From Dipteris shenzhenensis (taxonomy: Eukaryota; Polypodiophyta; Polypodiopsida; Gleicheniales): a stretch of 64,000 nucleotides of DNA. Of the stretch, positions 33,354-46,700 are shown one piece after another. Position 1 is the first letter of the stretch, and every line of letters begins with the position of its first letter. The position numbers were made by a program, and so were the translations under genes. The DNA lies in assembly GCA_047967505.1 (NCBI GenBank), contig CM106539.1; one strand, written 5' to 3'. The notes under the pieces were generated by a model that saw only the letters and a list, made by a program, of their open reading frames with translations, did no database searches and was not told the DNA's origin.

Positions 33354-36300
33354 TGACTTAATAGTCAAGTGATGGAAATTTAATTCCATAGAGACTTATG
33401 TGTTTTTTAAAGTAACTGTAATAGACAAGAAATGAAACTACAGTTCCACAAAGACTTTTTAGTTCTCTAATGTAAAGTTGTAATAGACGAGAGAAAAAGA
33501 TGAGATCTTCTAGGCTGAGCTAATGGAAGGTGTTTTTTAGCACCATATGGCTTTGAGTTACATGATCTACTTCTTGTACAAATGTGTCATGCTTTTTTTT
33601 AAATGTACTCTAGTTTTAATAACATGTCATGCCATTTTTTCTAATTTGATTTTTTAAAATCTTACTTTTTGTCTCTTTTAACAATGTGATGTCCTCTTTT
33701 TTTAATGTACTCTAGTTTTAATAACATGTCACGTCATTTTTTCTAATTTGATTTTTTAAAATCTTACTTTTTGACTCAAAGTTTTGTTTTATAAGAGCCT
33801 CTTTTTTTTAAATGCTTTATCCAAAATTATCTCACAAAACGAATTTGGACAGTGCACCAGTCCAAAATTAATGAAATAGGTGTTTGATGTATCTCCATGC
33901 AACCACAATGTCGGTGAGGTTGTTGGAGATATTTTAGCACTATTTTGGTCATAAACCAAGGAAATTGTAGTCCTCGTTTCCTAATATTTTAGTCCTTGTT
34001 GCATAAATATAAATGATAGAAAAAGTATAATTTATCGAGTGAAAATTGAGCAAAAGATATTACAATGTACATTTACATCCAATAATAGGTTATATAAAAA
34101 TTATCAACTTATGCCGAGTCAAAATTGAACAGAGGATCTTACATTTATAAAAACTCGGCAATTGCTGAGAGCCTTAAACAAAAGATTATAGGTAGCAGCC
34201 ATAACCATTCAAATACAAATATAAAAGTTAACAAACAATAGTGCATACTGAGAGCCTCAAATTGAACAAAAAGAGATTATATAATGCCTTAGAGACCAAA
34301 AAATTACATCCAATGAGCCAAAAGATCGTTGAGCTCGCCCAAAAGATTACATCTAGCCATTGTTGAGAGCCTCATTTGAGCAATAGGGAATTTGTACAAC
34401 TCAGTTTTCTCCCAGTCTAGCTTGTTGCATTAAAAATTTTTAGGGAGCTAAGGGAGAACACGATGGAGAGGCCGAAGACCATGCACATTGCCAGGACTCA
34501 GATTATGGCCCCCCCAGAAAGTTGAGAGTACTCTACTCTAAAAATATTGAGGGATTCATCAACATCTAGGGGGAACCCATACAGCACAGCCATAAAGAGG
34601 CCCTCTATGAGCATGTCATCTAAGGTGGTGACATGGAGATTGTGTGGGGAATTGACCGTGAGGGTCTCCACTAGTGCTAGCATTTCTACTCCAATTGAGT
34701 GCAACACAATCATCTTATATGAGAAGGCATATATTATTGGGATCATAGAGCATCAAGGGGGGGACCAACTAGGCATGCTGAAGATGAGTGGGTGAGTAGA
34801 AGATGCCTAGGGGAGTAGATGCAATGTGACAAGAGTTGGAGGAGGGAGCATGGAGCAAAGTAGAGCAGGGGTGCAAAAGAGATAGAGGATAGAGGAGGGG
34901 TGTGGAGCAAAGTAGTAGAGCATGGGCGGATCAAAGCAACGTAGTAAAATGCCAAATGCCACGGATCTTATATATATTATAAAGTTTGAGCCACTGCGGT
35001 GGCTGGAGCATGGGGTTCCATCCCATATTAATTGCAGGCCACCGTGGTGGAATTCCCCATATGGGCTGGTAATCATGAAGAAGACGCCATGTGGTGCCAC
35101 TCCAATGGCTAATAATTAACTTAGCCATGACATATGTGGCTGATGAGAGCCACCACCACCGGGCAGTAATTCTCATTACCATGTCTAATCACTCATTACC
35201 ATGCACTCTAGTTCTCTATTAAGCATGCGAGCCCGATGATTGGTAATTTTTATTGCACTTGTAGTGATCATGCATGCTAAAGCATGGTGGTGGCTGAGTG
35301 GTGGCACGGTGGAATCATAGCCATGACAAACATGGCTGATGACAACCACCACCATCGGGTAGTAATTCCCAAAAAAGTAAATCATGAAGCCTAATCATCT
35401 CTAATCCCTTATCACCATAATTTACTACACTCGTAGTAATCATGCATGCAAGCAAGTGGTGGTAACTGGAAGTTGAGTAATTGTGGGCCACTATGGTGGT
35501 TGGTAATTAACTGATAGCTCAGTGGATCTTAGTCGCCACCATAAACATGGCTAGGAATCTTAGATGCCACCACCTCTAATCATTAATTACCATGCAAGTT
35601 AGTACTGCTGCCTTGAATTATTCAAAATTTAGGCCAACCACCATAGTGGCTCTCACCTTGACAGTAGTCAGGCTACAACCACCGTGGTGGCTCTCACCTT
35701 GACAATGTAGTGTACTATTCCATTCCCTTAACCATTTCCTCTTATATCCCTCTCGAATGTTTCGTTCTCCCTTGCAATATCAAGCCTCCACTATTCCATT
35801 TCCGTCTTTGCTTCATCTTCTATCCCTCTTGACCATTTCTTTCTTCCTTGCACCCTTCCTGCAACTTCTATCCCCACTCGTAATGGACCTTGCATAGTCT
35901 GGGAGCTCCTCACACAATCTTTCCTCCCCCTCTGCAGCACAGTGTGAGAGCCCCTCCGTCCTTGATCTTGAAATGTGACATATGGGAGCTCCTCTCTTGC
36001 TATGCAAAAGCCCAATTCGGATGCTCTCCAAAACTTCACTAGGATGGTGTAGGAGGTGAATGTGAAGGAGGGGCAACTAGTATGTCAAGGTCATAAGATT
36101 ACCATCAATGAAAGCATGATTGAAAAGGCTCTAGGAATTTCTAGAGGTAGTACGTAGTGGAAGAGACAAGATATTCTAGACATATACCTTTCTAGATACG
36201 AGAGGAACCTGCAAGTTTTGGAAAATTCAAGCAACAATAGAGCAACTAAAAGGACATGATATATCTTTCTCAAGGGCGATCTCCAAGAGCATCTTAACTA

Positions 36301-36434
36301 ACATAAAGAATTGTGTGGATGGCAAATCCCAATTGTCATCTCAGTCCACTGGAGTTGCGATGCACCTGATGGCATTTACCCTCAAAGGGATTTTTGAGCT
36401 ATACGAGAAGCAGATGTCTCAGAAGGTGACTTTT
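33354..36434. other. Long stretch without a gene
   Basis: It includes a 102-bp tandem pair (33602 and 33704: AATGTACTCTAGTTTTAATA), AT-rich sequence to 34.4 kb, and a block of GCCACCA/TGGTGGC motifs at 35.1-35.7 kb. Near 36055-36130 a plus-strand reading (VKEGQLVCQGHKITINESMI) faintly resembles plant transposon-type proteins, but it is short and not supported further. Confidence 0.4.
35120..35700. repeat. 'gccaccaccac / gtggtggc' repeat block
   Basis: AGCCATGACA(T/A)A(T/C)(A/G)TGGCTGATGA followed by a GCCACCACCACCGGG(C/T)AGTAATTC-type segment occurs at about 35130-35185 and 35320-35375. Shorter GCCACCATAGTGG-like pieces continue to 35.7 kb. Similar pieces lie after unit B at 51.99-52.33 kb. 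Confidence 0.65.
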
Positions 36435-36720
36435 CTATAAGAGAAATCCACCGATGTAGCAAAGGTAGCACATAAAGCATGGCTCACTCCATAAATGATC
36501 TCCATCCATTGAGTAGTGCTTCCATTGCATCATGGGAATATTGTTATGCATGCTAAATTGGAAATAGTGTGGACTTGTGTTCCCTATTAATGCATCATCT
36601 CCCCCTTTTAAATGTGTGTCTCCATGAATGCTCTCCAATCTACCATTCCCTCCAAGATAGCCGCTTTTGATTCCTCCTTTCAAGAGCCTCCAATATTTTT
36701 CCCAATTCGAGCAACACAAC
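36435..36720 (-). pseudogene. Relic of a second DUF7869-like gene (C-terminal part)
   Basis: The minus-strand frame contains KGGDDALIGNTSPHYFQFSM and MMQWKHYSMDGD, closely matching KGGDALIGHSALHYFQF and VMQWQHYSLDTK of the larger minus-strand gene at 38.0-41.8 kb. Only about 60 residues align, so it is a fragment. Confidence 0.7.
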
Positions 36721-38023
36721 CAGATATCAAGTCATTCATAGCCCAAGTCAAAGTCTATGTGTATTTTGCAACAACAAACATTATTGTCTTTAAGTTTCCT
36801 AATGTACCAGAGCTTACAATGCTCAAAGATCCTCTACCCAATTGAAATGTCAGAATTGTGATCCACAAAATTGAGATACAATTTTGTTTGCTGACCCAAT
36901 ATGCGAAAACAATAGAATAGTGAACCCTCTTTGACATGGAATAATAGTACAGTGAGCCCCCTTTTTGCACTACTAAAACAAGACAAAACATAGTACATGC
37001 AAAAATGCGGTCTAATTAAAGTATATAATAACGCAAAACAATTTAGGACATTCACAATTTCAATCATTGAGCTAGTTTAGGAGAAGTTCAATGAAGTCAA
37101 CCACCAGGATGGTTTAGGCATGCAAGGAGACACAGTGATGGGCATAGGAAACTCATCTTTCTGTCTTTTCACATTTCTTCATTTTGTGTTTTTCCCTTTT
37201 CACTTTTCCATATTTCCTCTCTTTCTGCTTTTCCACCTTTTTGCTTTTAACACTTATTTCATTAATTTTGGACTCATATGTCTACTTTTGGACTATTCCT
37301 TAAAATCCTCTCCAAATGAAAAGTTTACTTTATGAAACTGTCATTCGAGAATCAAAAGTTTACTTTCTGGCATTATCATTTTCACATAAGACATTTCAAA
37401 ATATCTCTCTACAATGTTGTACAAATAATGCAAAAACTACTATTAAATCCTAAATTTGTATTTCTTGTTTATAAGAATCATATTCTTAAAATAAAAAATC
37501 CGAGTTATTAGTTTAAATCCATGAAAAACCATGCTATTGAGGATTCACAACATTTTAAAAATGTATACATAAGAGACCTGTAAGACTCGTTTTACTTTCA
37601 ATGCAGAAAACTATAACACTCTTGAATATTCAAGAAATTAAAAGGTTTATATAGACATGAGACATGATGGAAGCCTCTTTTGCACTCCAAAAAATAGCAA
37701 TAGCTATGCTTGCAATTTTACATTATCATGTCATAAGTTTTACAACAAATATTGCTCTGGATGAGTCTTTGTACAAAGGATCTCTTGTGGCCTTTTCAAT
37801 AATTTAATTTTTCCTTTACAATGAGTTTAGTACAAATGGGCGATCCAAACATTTGCTTGTTTGAATGTCCTTTTCTATCATGATCATAGAAATGAGCGAT
37901 CCAAACATTTGCTTGTTCAGAATGTCCTTTCTGTCATCACTTGTCACTTGGGTGCCATCTTCATTCACTCTCATCTGACAACCACCACCACCTTCACTCT
38001 TTCTCGATATTTGAATGGTGTTA
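36721..38023. other. No gene recognised
   Basis: AT-rich sequence with a local duplication at about 37840-37935 (GCGATCCAAACATTTGCTTG twice). It lies downstream of the DUF7869-like gene and may hold its 3' untranslated region. Confidence 0.4.
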
Positions 38024-41000
38024 TCATGGGCATTCTTCATTTGCGCTATCTCCTTCTACTTCCTCCCGGGTGAGCATCTTTGTGAACTCTGTAATGTGCG
38101 TAATAATTGGTTGCGGTAATTTTATTTTGTCTTCTACATCATACCCCATGTGCTTCTTTGTTTTCTTTGACCTTGATTTCCAGGATACTATGACTGTCTC
38201 TGTGGAAAGTCTTGAAATTGCTTCATGGTTTGGGACCCATTCCTTTTTCAGACAACTACTATACAATGTACTGTTATCTTGGTTCTCCTTCCTGCCCCTT
38301 GGCTCATACCATACCGCTGTAAATGTTGTAGCTCTCCCCCGGTCATCCATGCTCATGTCAACTACTTTCGCAACCCAAAACTTCATGTTCTCATGTTCAT
38401 CATCCGATGGTCGAACTGCAACAAAACAATGGACATCTATGTCTATTTGTGGCATAAACTCTCTCTTCTTGGGTCCATAATATGGACGTGGGAGCAACGA
38501 TTCAAACTCATTTTCAAAGAGACCACATGATGGACGCAAGTCATTACCAACATTTGGCCAAAATAAAGGCCGTTCTGCCTTAATATCATCTTCTCGCATT
38601 TTTGCAAGGTCCTTTATCAATTGGTAGGTCTTGCTAATTACAACAGTAGTGTGTTCCTTCCAAGAGGGCTTCCAATCAGGAAATCTCCGGAGCATTTCCT
38701 CTTTGTATGCAATAAAAGCTTTTAAGCCTTCTATTTCACCTTTGGATTTCTCGCTGAATTCTTTTATAGGAGCCCATGTTGGATGCATTTCTTTGCTCGG
38801 GATTGAAGTTAAGAGAGAGTAAGGTTCTTCAGGTTCCCATTTTGTATCAAGAGAATAGTGTTGCCATTGCATCACTGGTTTTTCATCCTTTAAGAAAAAT
38901 TGAAAATAGTGTAGAGCGCTATGACCAATCAAGGCATCACCACCCTTTTGTATGAAAGGTAGAATAAAGCTCTTCCAATCATACATCCTCTCAACCATTG
39001 AGCATATTGTTCCTTCCTTACGGCCACCAACTTGCCTCCCACATTTTCTTATCAAGTCATTGTCTCCATGTCCTTGTGTTTTAGTTCTCTTGAAATTGTG
39101 CTAAATACCTGATCGATATCCTCATGTGTGTGCCCAACCAACAAAAACCCAACTTCAATCTCATTGAAGATTCTATGAGCGATTAGCATTGAGCAAAATG
39201 CAAAGAAGAGTACATTCTTATTCTCTCGTCCGCAATTGTCTGCTTGTACTCTCAAAGTTGCTGGTAGGCGACCTTTTTCTGCATGTACATTGTGAATTGC
39301 CTTCATAACGGATGTTACAACTTGATTGCTATCGTGTAGATGCAAGGAATCAATCCATATATCTGCAAAAAACTTAAATCCGTGCACTAACACTCCACAT
39401 AGATGTGTCTTTAAAAAGAATTTGCCTTGTAGCTTAGGTGGAGTGTTAACGAATCGAGGTAATGTTGTTGTATTTTGATCCATACCATCTACAATAATGC
39501 ACATGTACTCATTTGGGTGAGAAATAGCTTGCTCCTTCCAAAATACATATTTTATTCTAGAATGTCGAACAAGTCCATGATGAAATTCTCTCTTTCTTTT
39601 GTAAGCTTCTTTTTGTTCTGGAGATGTTGCACTCTCAAGTGCTCGCTTTAGATCATCATAGTCATTGCACTTTGACATTTTTTTCCTCTTTGGGATTTTA
39701 ACATGTCCAAAGCTTTTTTTCCAAAGAGTATACAAAGTATGAAAAGATGCCGGTGCATGCCCTCTTTGCCTCTGTGTTTCTCCAATAGAGTTAAATACTT
39801 CTTTTTTGGTCAAACCTATCGGAAGATGCATTTCTGATAGGTGGGGTTGCGGTAAAGCATTTTAATAAATGTAATCTTTCAAAATTGCTGTTGCCACAAC
39901 CGTTGAGGCTCTTGTTTTGGGCCTTCCTATGTTTCCATGAATGTTAAATTTAACTCCATACTTTGCTTTATTAGCCAAATTCCAATATGTGCCATGTGAT
40001 AATCTTGTAATAATGCGATATGCATTATTGCATGTACTTTTTCCATTTATAAGAGGCCTTATTTGATGTCCTGAACTTCGCCTTCTCTTATCATTTACAA
40101 GAAAGCAAGACAATCTCGTGAGTAGGTATTCATTTCTTCTGCTTCCTTTCCTTTGCCATACATGTTCTCTACAACCCTTGATGTCATGTAAGTTAATGGA
40201 TCGCCATCATGTACGCTTACAACATGTAGATCGCATTGCTTTTAGCATAACATCTTCATTCATTACTCTTATTCTCTTTGGTTGCTTTTCTGGATCTGCC
40301 TGCACTCGTTGTCTTTTCATGCATCTGTATGTCCGTTTTGGGACCTTCCGTACAATCTTATTTGGATTTGTGTAGTTCTCCTTGTAAGGTTTATTTGTCA
40401 CGTTGTTTTCATGAGATGTTGCATCCTTGATCTTATCACTCTGACAGTCAAATATTGAATATTCCTTTGTTGATGTCATCCTTGCTTTTTATACATTCGT
40501 CAAACCATTTGTAACATTTACAAGTTCACAATCAAAGTCAAACACCAAATAGTCCTTTGTTGATCTCATCCCTACTTTTGATACAATCATAGAACCACTT
40601 GTCACAATGGCATTAGAGTGTCCCGAATGATCTTCAAACTCATCTATTCCTGAGAGAACATCACTCATTGATGCAGTTTCTATGGATTTCATAACTCCAT
40701 AGTCAATGGTGATAGAGTGTCCAGAATGATCTTCAAACTCATCTATTCCTAAAAGAACATCGCTCATTGATGCACTTTCCATGGATTTCATAACTCCATA
40801 GTCTTGAAACTCCTCTACTCCAGAGAGAACATCACTCATTATACTATCGTGCATGATTTCCATAATTCCATAGTTACCTGCTTTGACTCCAAGAACTTTA
40901 TCAGTATCCATGAAGCCATCCATGCTTGAAAATATAACACTTTTGACATCTTTGCCCAAGTTCTCAATGTGCATGAACTCATCCACCCCGGATAAGGCAT

Positions 41001-41780
41001 CACTTGTGAAATATTTTTCTTTCTCGGTACCAATGAACTCATCGACTTCTGATAAGACGTCAGTGCTATAGTTGAGTGCATTGGAATCATCCATCTCTGA
41101 AGGAATAGAGCTTGGTACATTGGCATATTCTTTCAATTCTTTGATGTTGTAGTATACATTATGTTTATCATTAAAAACCACATGCTGAGTCTTTCCAATC
41201 TTTAAAAATTGCATGCTCCATCTCAAATCCTTACCTACCTCATAGTAGGGACCATCCAATGACATTGAGTTATCATCCATACCATCATCAGTAACTTTTT
41301 GAATTCTCATCTGCGCAAATGTCCAAATTCAACTTGTTCAAATCCCAAGACTTGACCTTCTGCTACATACTTATTTGCAAATGATAACATTTGTAAAATA
41401 TCTCCCACTCTAAAATCCAAAGATATGCACTTTGTATTCCTGATGACATGTGTTGGATAAGTCTCATCTCTGTCCCATGCAATAAATGCTTTGTTGGAAG
41501 TACTATAGGGCATAACATCTCCAAGGATTTCCATATCCCCACACTTATGCTTTAGCTCAACATGTGCACTAAGAATCCTTGATACGATAACCGCCACCTT
41601 ATCTTCGCCAAGTCTTCTAAAGTGACAAATAGAATTTGGATCACTTTCATGGATTGTAGCAAATGCAACTACTTCTCTTTTGCAATATAAAATCACCTCC
41701 ATCCCCGGAATAAATTTTGTAGCCATCTCCTTTGTGAGTTTCCTTTGCAAACAAGCTGTAACAACCATTATAAAGAACAT
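38024..41780 (-). pseudogene. DUF7869-like transposase-type gene, broken, N-terminus missing
   Basis: Read from 41780 down. 41780-41307 encodes a beta-rich domain (KFIPGMEVILYCKREVVAFA) like the DUF8039-type part of plant En/Spm proteins. 41310-40207 is a serine/aspartate-rich linker with a repeated MSDVLSGIDEFEDHSGHS unit. 40200-39862 gives a YLLTRLSCFL...STCNNAYRIITRLSHG segment. 39850-39052 has the hallmark blocks IVDGMDQNTT, VQADNCGRENKNVLFFAFCS and GHTHEDIDQVFSTISREL of the DUF7869 family; the acidic residues in these blocks look like an RNase H-type catalytic set. 39055-38024 continues as a 343-residue frame. From 41310 to 39052 a single frame is broken by about three stops (TAA near 40490, TGA near 40207, TAA near 39862). 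A one-step frameshift near 39060-39080 separates the last part. An acceptor-like TTACAG just inside 41770 means that earlier exons are missing; telomeric repeats begin about 100 bp upstream. Confidence 0.75.
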
Positions 41781-41869
41781 TAGTCTCTTCTCAATAATCT
41801 ACTTTATTAATGATTTAAAAATCTAGAACTTGTTTGAAAATTTAATTAGACACTAACCAATAACAACCG

Positions 41870-42775
41870 TAAACCAATAACAACCCTCAACCCTAAACCC
41901 TAAATCGTAAACCAAAACAACCCTAAACCCTAAACCCTAACCAATAACAACCCTAAACCCTAACTCCCAAACCCTAAACCCTAAACACTAAACCCTAACC
42001 CCCAAACCCTAAACCCTAAACCCTAACCCCCAAACCCCAAACCTTAACTCCCAAACGCTAAACCCTAAACCCTAAACCCTAACCCCTAAACCCTAAACCC
42101 TAACTCCCAAACCCTAAACCCTAAACCCTAAACCCTAACTCCCAAACCCTAAACCCTAAACCCTTAACCCTAACCTCCAAACCCTAAACCCTAAACCCTA
42201 ACTCCCAAACCCTAAACCCTAACTCCGAAACCCTAAACCCTAAACCCTAAACCCTTAACCCTAACCCCCAAACCCCCTAACCCCTAAACCCTAAACCCTA
42301 ACTCCCAAACCCTAAACCCTAAACCCTAAACCTAACTCCCAAACCCTAAACCCTAAACCCTAAACCCTAAACCTTAAACTCTAACTCCCAAACCCTAAAC
42401 CCTAACCCCCAAACCCTAAACCCTAAACCCTAACCCCCAAACCCTAAACCCTAAACCCTAAATCCTAAACCCTAAACCCCAAACCCTAAACCCTAAACCC
42501 TACCCCCTAAACCCAAACCACCAAACTTTAAACCCTAACCCCCAAACCCTAACCCTCAAACCTTGAACCCTAAACCCTAACTCCCAAATCTTAAACCCTA
42601 AACCCTAAACCCTACCCCCCAAACCCTAAATCCAAACCACCAAACCCTAAACCCTAACTCACAAACCCTAACCCTAACTCACAAACCCTAAGTCCTAACT
42701 CACAAACCCTAAACCCTAACTCACCAAACCCCAAATCCTAAACCCAAACCACGAAATCCTAAACCTTAAATCCTA
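41870..42775. repeat. Interstitial telomeric repeat block (CCCTAAA)n
   Basis: About 900 bp of CCCTAAA on the plus strand, the complement of plant telomere TTTAGGG, in one orientation. It is interrupted by CCCTAACTCCCAAA and CCCTAACCCCCAAA variants that recur every 20-50 bp, and it becomes more degenerate toward 42.75 kb. Confidence 0.95.
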
Positions 42776-42849
42776 TGAGTGTTTTCAAGGAATATCATTT
42801 ATTTAAGTAATAGTTTTAATTAGAATTCATAAGTAATAGTGGAATTGAT

Positions 42850-43600
42850 AGTTGGGAGGGTGGTAGTGGGAGAAAGGGAGAGTGGGAAAGTGGGGAAAGG
42901 GAGTGTGGGAGGGTGGTAGTGGGAGAAAGGGAGAGTGGGAGAGGGAGTGGGAATGGGGGCGGTGGGGGGGGGGTGGGGGTGGGAGGATGGGAGTGGGAGT
43001 GGGAGAGGGAGTGGGAATGGGGGAGGTGGGGGTGGGGGTGGGAGAATGGGAGTGGGAGTGGGAGAGGGAGTGGGAATGGGGGAGGTGGGGGTGGGGTGAG
43101 CGTGGGAGGATGGGAGTGGGAGTGGGAGGGGTGGGGAGTGGGAGTGGGAGGATGGGAGTGGGAATGGGGGAGGTGGGGGTGGAAGTGGGAGGGGTGAGGT
43201 GGGAGGATGGGAGTGGGAATGGGGGAGGTGGGGGTGGAAGTGGGAGGGGTGGGGTGGGAGGATGGGGGAAGGAGTGGGAATGGGGGAGGTGGGGGGGTGG
43301 GAAAATGGGAGTGGGAGTGGGAGAGGGAGTGGGAGGATGGGAGTGGGAGGGGTGAGGTGGGAGGATAAGGGTGGGAGAATGGGAGTGGGAGTGGGAATGG
43401 GAGTGGGAATGGGGGGGGGGAGGGGTGGGGGTGGGAGGATGGGAGTGGGAGTGAGAGGTGGAGGTGGGAGGATGGGAGTGGGTGGGAGAATGGGAGTGGG
43501 AGTAGGAGTGGGAATGGGGGAGGTGGGGGTGGGGTGAGGGTGGGAGTGGGAGGGGTGGGGTGGGAGGATGGGAGTGGGAGAGGGAGTGGGAATGGGGAAG
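42850..43600. repeat. G-rich GGGAGTGGGA minisatellite
   Basis: 750 bp built from GGGAGTGGGAATGGGGGAGG and GTGGGAGGATGGGAGTGGGA units, with the plus strand almost free of C. Many runs of three or more G at short spacing could form G-quadruplexes. A longer unit of about 60 bp is visible. Open frames here are compositional artefacts. Confidence 0.92.
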
Positions 43601-43794
43601 CCTATTACCAAAGCATTTATGCTCTAAGCCTTGTAAAGCCTTTTAGGCTATTCCCAAAGCATGAAATTGATACTTATATGATTGGGAAGAATAAAAACTT
43701 GAGGTGTATTAATGGGACTCATTGTACTTTTGATTTTTCAAAGTAATTGTAGTTTGTCAAAGTACCTAAAATTTATGTTGTGCTTGAATATAGG

Positions 43795-46700
43795 ATGGAT
43801 CTTGAGGCTACAGCATTTGTCAATGGTATGACACTGAAATACAATGGAAGAATTTATGCCCCAAAGGACTTCACAAACTGGACAGTTGTTGACACAACAA
43901 AGAAAGCATGGTTCTTGGTCTTAAGTAAAGGAAATCTCATTCTAGTGATGACAAAGAGAGAGTTGGAGAAAGATGAGTGGGCATCAAATGTATCTTTCTC
44001 AAAGAGCAATTTGATTCAAGGGGGCACCTTAGGAATAAAAATTGAAAAAGACAGCAGTACAATGATGATTTACACAAAGTCAAGAATGAGCAACAGATCG
44101 TTTCTTCTTTCTAAGAAAGATGCAATGCACTTTGTGATGCCGCCGCCAAAAGCACGTAGATTTCCTGAATTGGTTCCTGCATTGGAGATCCTTCAACATG
44201 TGTGGGAGGAATTTCCCATTGAGGAAGCAAGAAAAATGCAGTCAAAGATTATCCTTGAATACTTTCACAGTGTCATCGAACAAGGTTCAACTTCATTGGT
44301 GGAGGGACCTAAGGTGCAAGAATCCACACATGAGAAAGGAAGTGATGAGACATGCCATGTAGACCTGGTTCATGGTAATACAAATGAGAGAGGAAGTGGA
44401 GTGGATGAGATAGAACACATTGTAGCAATGGATGAGGGTCTTGTACACGTGGATGCTTACAAGGGATCTACATCTGAGACAGGAATTGAATTGGTGGAGA
44501 CCGGACATGCACATGCATCTCAGATAGAAATTGAATTGAGTGAGACACGACATGCATCAGATAAGACAGGACATGCACACACATCTCTTGTTCATGGTAT
44601 TACTCACTTAGATGGTGTAACTCATGAAGTTGATGGAATAACAGAACAAATGAATCCCTTAAGTATACCTGAAGTTGAGGCAATAGAAGAAGAAGTAGGG
44701 CGATCTAAAGCAGTTCACATTGAGCCCCTAAAAAATAAACCTCGACGTCAAATGCAAAAGGCAAGTACTTCACGAGCTACAATTCCAAGTCCTATAACTG
44801 GAAAAAGAGGTCGTTCATATACAAAGAAAGGGCAAAGAAGAGAAGAGGAAGAACATGAAGAGGATGCGGAGGGTCTTGAAATGGAGTCAGATCTAGAAGC
44901 AGAAATGTTATCAATGAAGAACCTAAATCTTTGCTTGAATGAGGCTGTGACAGATGAGGATCCAGGATATATATGGGGCCAGAAGACTCAAGTTATACAT
45001 GCTTCAACAGTGGTCAAAGCAAGTGTCTTCACCAACAGCAGGACCTTAGATACAGCCTATGCTGAAAAGATTTTTCAGGCTTTGATTGATGGAAAAAAAC
45101 CAGTTGTTTCTAATTTGGTACTCCGTCCAAGAACATTTTGGCCAGTCATGGGAGATTATAGTGAATCCATCAATTTCTCTCAACCTATAGATTTTGAGAT
45201 GCAATTCACTAAGTTCCTTGGAAAACAAGTTCCCTCACTTCAAGAAGGACAGAGTTCAGTGAATGATCCAGAACGACATATAAGGGATGCCAAGAGAAAT
45301 TTCTTAGCTCATTGTACATTTGAGGCAATAGATGGTCAGCACTATGCCTATGCTTGTAATGAGCGCTCTAGAGATACATACAAGAAAGGAGAAATTACTT
45401 ATCAAACCTTCGTGAGTGTGCCTCAATTTCACTACTATTCTGCATGCATTTGTATCTTCAAGAACGAGAAAAAATATTTGATTGAGTCGGAAAGACTTAA
45501 TCATGACATTTATGCACTACGAAAAATCACCTCCACTTCAGAGATGTTGCTCAAAGCTAGGACCATATGGAAAACTTTTAATTCTCCTTTGACCACTCTC
45601 AAAAGAACTGCAACTAAAGTGGAAGCGGATAATCTTATTGACTTCTACACATGCTTGAGTGCCATTGTACCAAGGGGAAAGCAGGAAAGAGCAGAGGTGA
45701 TTACAAGCTTTAAGACAGTAAGGGATAGGTATCAAGACTACACAAGCATACTTTTTCGTAGTGATGAAGTTTTTCATCAGATCAAAGACGTGTGTCTTGC
45801 ATGTGAGAAAGGAGATGTCACATATGAGGCTCCATCATTGATTAAAGAGAAGGCAAAGAAGATTGAGAAAAAAGAGATGACAGCTTGGATGTGGAGGCCT
45901 TTAAGAAACTTACCAGACAAGTACACAAGTCTTGCTACAGAGAAATTAATGTCCAAAGAATGGTTTTTTGGCAAAAAGGATAAAGATCATTGCATGGAAG
46001 ATTGCATCATCCAACAAGTCAAGCGTGATGCAGTAAAGAGTGCAATTGAATATTTATTGGCAGAAAAAAATATTCCAATTAGCCAATGTAAAATTGATCA
46101 TAACATTGTGAGGCAGATGGCATCAGCTTTACCGTCAGCTAAACAGAAGGCTTGGGCGCATAAATGGGTGAAGGTAGAAGATGATGGATCTGAAATTACT
46201 CCCTCTATGAGAAGTGACATTCCGGAAAATGTGTATGCATATGCACAAAAAGTCATCAATAAGCACACTCTCAGAAAAGAAAAAACTTTGAACAAGGGCT
46301 TTTTTTTCATACATGAAATCATTTCAGAGTCTGGAAAGAGTGTTGAGTGCAAGGGAGTTTCATTGAATGATTTTTTGTCCGACGACACTGCTTGGGAGAG
46401 ACCTCAGCTTTTCTTTGTCTATGAAATATCACCGGATGGCATTCGTCAACTCCTTGACAGAGTATTACATACCACCATTGGTAGAGTGGGACAATGTAAT
46501 ATAGTCATATTTGCTGATAAAGATGACAAGGAACAAATGTCTGCTACCCTAGAAAAACAATATGGCAATGAGCTTAAGATTTACAATGGTATATACTCAA
46601 GAAAAAGGGACAAGAGAGAATGCGGTCTCAAGATACAGAGTCTAGAAACCTTTTTCTTGTGCATGAAGAGCCCTTACAATGATCACTCCTTACAAAACAA

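Noticed and set aside
41870-42775. Window lying at a true chromosome end
   Set aside because: The telomeric repeats are degenerate, internal and flanked by genes on both sides, so they are interstitial.
42820-43611. 263-residue proline/serine-rich minus-strand frame and plus-strand GWEWEG frames
   Set aside because: Pure products of the GGGAGTGGGA minisatellite; no non-repeat sequence to support a gene.
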